A stretch of 64,000 nucleotides of DNA from Magnetofaba australis IT-1. GTDB lineage: Bacteria > Pseudomonadota > Magnetococcia > Magnetococcales > Magnetococcaceae. Below are positions 59,207 to 64,000 of this stretch, in pieces. The position numbers and the translations under genes were made by a program. The notes under the pieces are model-generated. The model made no database searches. It saw nothing but the letters and a program-made list of their open reading frames with translations, and had not been told where the DNA came from. Positions within the stretch are counted from its first letter, which is position 1; the number at the start of each line of letters is the position of its first letter. The stretch spans positions 496,001-560,000 of the forward strand of contig NZ_LVJN01000019.1 in the NCBI RefSeq assembly GCF_002109495.1. The letters are read 5' to 3'.

Positions 59207-59803
59207 TCACGGCTTTTCGGGCTCCTCGGGCTCCTCGGGCTCTTCGTGGGCGATGCCCTTATGGCAATCGATACAGGTTTCGCCCTCTTCCATGGCGCGG
59301 CGGTGGCGGCGGCTGGCCAGACGATCCTGCTCGGCAAACAGCATGGCGTCCCACGCATGGCAGTGGCGACATTCGGCGGAGTCGCGGCGCTTCATTTTGT
59401 CCCACACGCGGTTGGCCATGACCCAGCGCTTGGCTTCGAACTTCTCGCGGCTGTCGATGGAGCCGAGTATCTCGTGGTAGACGTCCTTGGCGGCCAGCAC
59501 CTTGGCGGTGAGTTTGTCCACCCAGCCGTCAAAATCCTTGTCGTGGGGAACATGACAATCGGAACATTCGGCGCGCGCCCCCGAAGGATTGCGATAGTGG
59601 GGCGACTGCTTGTACTCGGCGTAAGGGAAGGTCATGGAGTGGCAGGAGACGCAAAACGGCAGCGCATTGGTGCGCGCCATGCCCCACTGCAATAGGCCAA
59701 AGGCGATGAACCCCACCACCGCGCCCACTCCCAGCAGAATCCCCATGGGGGTGGCGGCGCTGGGTCTGCGCAGGAATCGCCAAATGGATCTCAATCCCCC
59801 CAT
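59207..59803 (-). CDS. NapC/NirT-type tetrahaem cytochrome c
   Basis: A 198-residue membrane-anchored quinol dehydrogenase. One N-terminal helix (GILLGVGAVVGFIAFGLLQW) and four CxxCH haem sites: FCVSCHSM, ECSDCHVP, ECRHCHAW, TCIDCHKG. This is the NapC/NirT/NrfH family, which passes electrons from menaquinol or ubiquinol to periplasmic reductases. The reductase partner is not in the window. The C-terminus is an acidic Glu-Glu-Pro repeat (HEEPEEPEEPEKP), encoded by a 9-bp tandem repeat. ATG 59803 follows GAGGAGAG; ATG 59818 is less likely. Confidence 0.93.
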   Translation of the reverse strand: MGGLRSIWRFLRRPSAATPMGILLGVGAVVGFIAFGLLQWGMARTNALPFCVSCHSMTFPYAEYKQSPHYRNPSGARAECSDCHVPHDKDFDGWVDKLTAKVLAAKDVYHEILGSIDSREKFEAKRWVMANRVWDKMKRRDSAECRHCHAWDAMLFAEQDRLASRRHRRAMEEGETCIDCHKGIAHEEPEEPEEPEKP

Positions 59804-60215
59804 GGATGCTCTCCTCATTCCAGCGCTTGGCGGGCCGACGCCTGGCGGGCGTGTGGCGCACTTGAAGATTGTGTGAATCCTCTGACAACGCTTTCACTGG
59901 GATTTCACCGCGACGCCGCAGGATCGTTGAGCGGGATTCTCCACCGCGCACAGCGTCCGAGGCATACTTTAGCCCAACGGGAGAATGATAACAATTTGAT
60001 AACGCGTAGAAGTCGGTCTGTGCGCTGCAGCAGGGAAAAGGCGGGATCTGTTCGCGGCTGTATTAGGATTATCGAACATTCATAAAATTAATGGCTTATC
60101 TGTCGGAAAATCATGTCGCAAGGCCGCTTGACGCAGCGCTTTTCCCGGTCAAGAATCGCACCCATTCGCACAGGCGGAATTTCCCCGCCATCAGCGCCGC
60201 TCACGGAGGTTTTCG
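59804..60215. other. Divergent intergenic region
   Basis: 412 bases between the cytochrome gene (minus) and the CoA-transferase gene (plus). An A+T-rich part at 60060-60110 probably contains the plus-strand promoter, but no box pair stands out. No FNR box (TTGAT-N4-ATCAA) was found by eye. A short plus-strand open frame has no ribosome site. Confidence 0.45.
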
Positions 60216-62069
<1,854 letters not shown>

Positions 62070-62152
62070 GTCTGCGATATGGGAATGGTTGTTCCCAGGA
62101 GTAATTTGCGCTTCAATGTGCGCACGGAATTCCTGCGTGCGGAGGGGCGTTG

Positions 62153-64000
62153 ATGCAAAGTAATAAGGGTGGCGGACGTCGGGGCAAGAGCGGTCTGTGG
62201 GACCAACTTGTCAAATATATGCACCTGTGGCTCTCCCTGGCGGTGATGCTGGGAGCCATCTATGTGGAAGCGGTGGATCCGGCGTTCCGCGCCACCTTGC
62301 GCAATGTCTCCTTCGATATGTTCCAGCGCTGGAAGCCGCGGGAGTATCAAACCGACCTGCCGGTGCGCATCGTCGATGTGGATGAGGCGAGTCTGGCTCA
62401 GTTGGGGCAGTGGCCCTGGCCGCGCACCCTGGTGGCCAAGTTGGTGGATCAACTCAATGAGCGCTACGGCGCCGCCTCCATTGTGTTCGACTTCGTGTTC
62501 GCCGAGAAGGATCGCACCTCGCCGGACATCATCGCCAACACTTGGAACGCCCCCAAGGCGTTGCGCGATCAACTGAAAACCCTGCCCAACCATGATGAGG
62601 CGCTGGCCCAGGCGTTCGGCCGCGCGCCGGTGGTGGCGGGCTTCACCATGCTCGACGACACCACCACCGACACCCCGCGTTCGCGCGCCAATATCGTCTT
62701 CCAAGGGCCGCCGCCGACCGACCATCTGCGGGTCTATCCCGGCGCGGTGCGCAATCTGGAGATCTTTGAGAAGAGCGCCACCGGTGTGGGTGTGTTCTCC
62801 TTCTCCCCGGACCACGATGGCGTGATCCGCCATGTGCCGGTGATGACCAAGATTGGCAAGACCCTATTCCCCTCCTTGGCGATTGAAGGGTTGCGCGTGG
62901 CCCTGGGCGCGCCCTATCTGATGGTGCAGACCATGGCGGGCGACGCCGATGTGGCGCAGACCGGCTCCATTGAAGGGTTGATCTTCCCCAACACCACCTT
63001 TGCCGTGCCCACCGATGGCAACGGCGAGATCTGGCTGCACCACACCAAGCCCACCAAACAGCGTTATGTCTCCGCCGCCAAAGTGCTGGATGGAACCGCC
63101 GACCCCACCAAGCTGACGGGACACATCGTATTTATCGGCACCTCGGCCAAAGGGTTGCTGGATCTGCGTTATGGCCCCTTCGGCATCATCCCCGGGGTGG
63201 AGGTGCATGCGCAGATCGCCGAGCAGGTGCTCTCCGGCGCCTATCTGGAGCGTCCGGCGTGGATCAACGGCGCGGTGGTGATCTTCCTCATCGTCATGTG
63301 GGTGGTGCTGGTGGTGCTGCTGCGCGGGCTCAACGCCGTGGCTTCGGCCATGGTGGGGGTCGTCGCCGCTGGCGCGGCGTGGTATGGCGCGTGGTATGCC
63401 TTCTCCCAGGGCGCGGTGCTGGTGGACCCGCTGTTCCCCACTCTGGCGGTGCTGCTCATGTTCGCCGCCTACATCGGCCCCAAATATCTGCAATCCGAGC
63501 GCGAGCAGAAGTGGATTCAGGACGCCTTCTCCGCCTATGTGTCGCCCAACCTGGTGAAGCATCTGGTGGAGCACCCCGACCTGCTGCAGATCGGCGGCGA
63601 GGAGCGGGTGTGCAGCTTTGTGATGACCGACCTGGCCGGCTTTACCACCCTGATGGAGAAGAACGACGCCAAGGAGATGGTGGATCTGCTCAACGTCTAC
63701 CTGGATGAGATGGTCAAGATCGCCTTCGCCCATGACGGCACCCTGGACCGCATCGTCGGCGATGCGGTGGCGATCATCTTCTCCGCGCCGGTGGAGCAGG
63801 AGGATCACGCCAAACGCGCCATCGCTTGCGCCCTGGAGATGGACGTGTTCGGGCGCAAATTCTCCGCTGAGCAGCAGGCGTTGGGGGTCAACTTCGGCAA
63901 AACCCGCATCGGCGTCAACACCGGCGTGGTGATGGTGGGCAACTTCGGCGGCGAGACCATGTTTGATTATCGCGCCCTGGGCGACCCCATCAACACCGCC
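62153..64000 (+). CDS. CHASE2-domain class III adenylate/guanylate cyclase, 3' end outside window
   Basis: 616 codons visible. One N-terminal membrane helix (LWLSLAVMLGAIYVEAV), a large extracytoplasmic CHASE2 domain (PVRIVDVDEASLAQLGQWPW, RTLVAKLVDQLNERYGAASI, to IPGVEVHAQIAEQVL), two or three further helices (INGAVVIFLIVMWVVLVVLL, FPTLAVLLMFAAYIGPKYL), then a class III cyclase catalytic domain: VCSFVMTDLAGFTTLMEKND and GTLDRIVGDAVAIIFSAPVE carry the two metal-binding Asp residues. The residue before IVGD is Arg where adenylate cyclases often have Lys (K-Y-I-G-D). GGAGG precedes ATG 62153. It should link an envelope signal to cyclic nucleotide synthesis. Confidence 0.92.
   Translation, partial: MQSNKGGGRRGKSGLWDQLVKYMHLWLSLAVMLGAIYVEAVDPAFRATLRNVSFDMFQRWKPREYQTDLPVRIVDVDEASLAQLGQWPWPRTLVAKLVDQLNERYGAASIVFDFVFAEKDRTSPDIIANTWNAPKALRDQLKTLPNHDEALAQAFGRAPVVAGFTMLDDTTTDTPRSRANIVFQGPPPTDHLRVYPGAVRNLEIFEKSATGVGVFSFSPDHDGVIRHVPVMTKIGKTLFPSLAIEGLRVALGAPYLMVQTMAGDADVAQTGSIEGLIFPNTTFAVPTDGNGEIWLHHTKPTKQRYVSAAKVLDGTADPTKLTGHIVFIGTSAKGLLDLRYGPFGIIPGVEVHAQIAEQVLSGAYLERPAWINGAVVIFLIVMWVVLVVLLRGLNAVASAMVGVVAAGAAWYGAWYAFSQGAVLVDPLFPTLAVLLMFAAYIGPKYLQSEREQKWIQDAFSAYVSPNLVKHLVEHPDLLQIGGEERVCSFVMTDLAGFTTLMEKNDAKEMVDLLNVYLDEMVKIAFAHDGTLDRIVGDAVAIIFSAPVEQEDHAKRAIACALEMDVFGRKFSAEQQALGVNFGKTRIGVNTGVVMVGNFGGETMFDYRALGDPINTA

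Noticed and set aside
59804-60215. FNR/CRP-type operator upstream of the cytochrome gene
   Set aside because: No half-site pair of the expected spacing was found by eye; an isolated TTGAT is not enough.

Overview
The window is a high-GC chromosomal segment of a Gram-negative proteobacterium. Lipid A/Kdo genes (waaA, lpxK), a lipoprotein signal peptidase and several lipobox proteins, a secretin, and a tetrahaem NapC-type cytochrome all point to a diderm with anaerobic or microaerobic respiration. Dispersed GC-rich hairpin repeats and the ileS-lspA-DUF3035-like lipoprotein-M16-M16 order fit an alphaproteobacterium or a deep relative such as the Magnetococcus lineage. That lineage guess is inference from gene content only; no magnetosome gene is present.

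Layout. 1-2870: the end of a CorC/HlyC-type protein, then waaA-lpxK on the minus strand. 3458-12172: a five-gene MSHA-like (type IV pilus/type II secretion-like) assembly operon: secretin lipoprotein, TPR membrane protein, an unusual AAA ATPase fused to coiled coil, peptidoglycan-binding and SPOR domains, a GspE/MshE ATPase and a GspF/MshG platform protein, closed by a strong terminator. 12279-20551 (minus): gamma-carbonic-anhydrase-like protein, SPOR protein and mutS in one overlapping operon, a small membrane protein, a large repeat protein with a SUMF1-fold C-terminus that carries an apparent frameshift in a G7 tract, and a 69-residue protein. 20893-27884: TMTC-like membrane glycosyltransferase, nth, a molybdopterin oxidoreductase, VanZ-like protein, nagZ and a DUF971 protein.

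28006-41382: a roughly 13.3-kb integrative element inserted in tRNA-Glu(TTC), bounded by a 51-bp perfect direct repeat of the tRNA 3' end. It carries a tyrosine integrase, an excisionase-like protein, a replication module (family A DNA polymerase with 3'-5' exonuclease, RepB-type primase, RecA-fold helicase) next to an iteron-like array, a DUF5681 gene, a caspase-like lipoprotein, a membrane-anchored Mrr-type nuclease, and wreckage of two insertion sequences. No capsid, portal, tail or conjugation gene is visible. This is the most unusual part of the window: an apparently self-replicating integrative element or satellite with possible defence cargo.

41415-64000: return to chromosomal-type sequence, with a small secreted protein, a polytopic membrane protein, a zinc-finger anti-sigma-like protein, a TPR-sulfotransferase, a hybrid histidine kinase, ribF, the ileS-lspA-lipoprotein-M16-M16 operon, a GH100 invertase-like glycosidase, a NapC-type cytochrome with a TlpA-like thioredoxin, a CoA-transferase/GNAT fusion, and a CHASE2 adenylate cyclase cut by the window end. 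Three intergenic places (25.6-25.95, 42.2, 56.7-56.96 kb) carry members of one dispersed palindromic repeat family.
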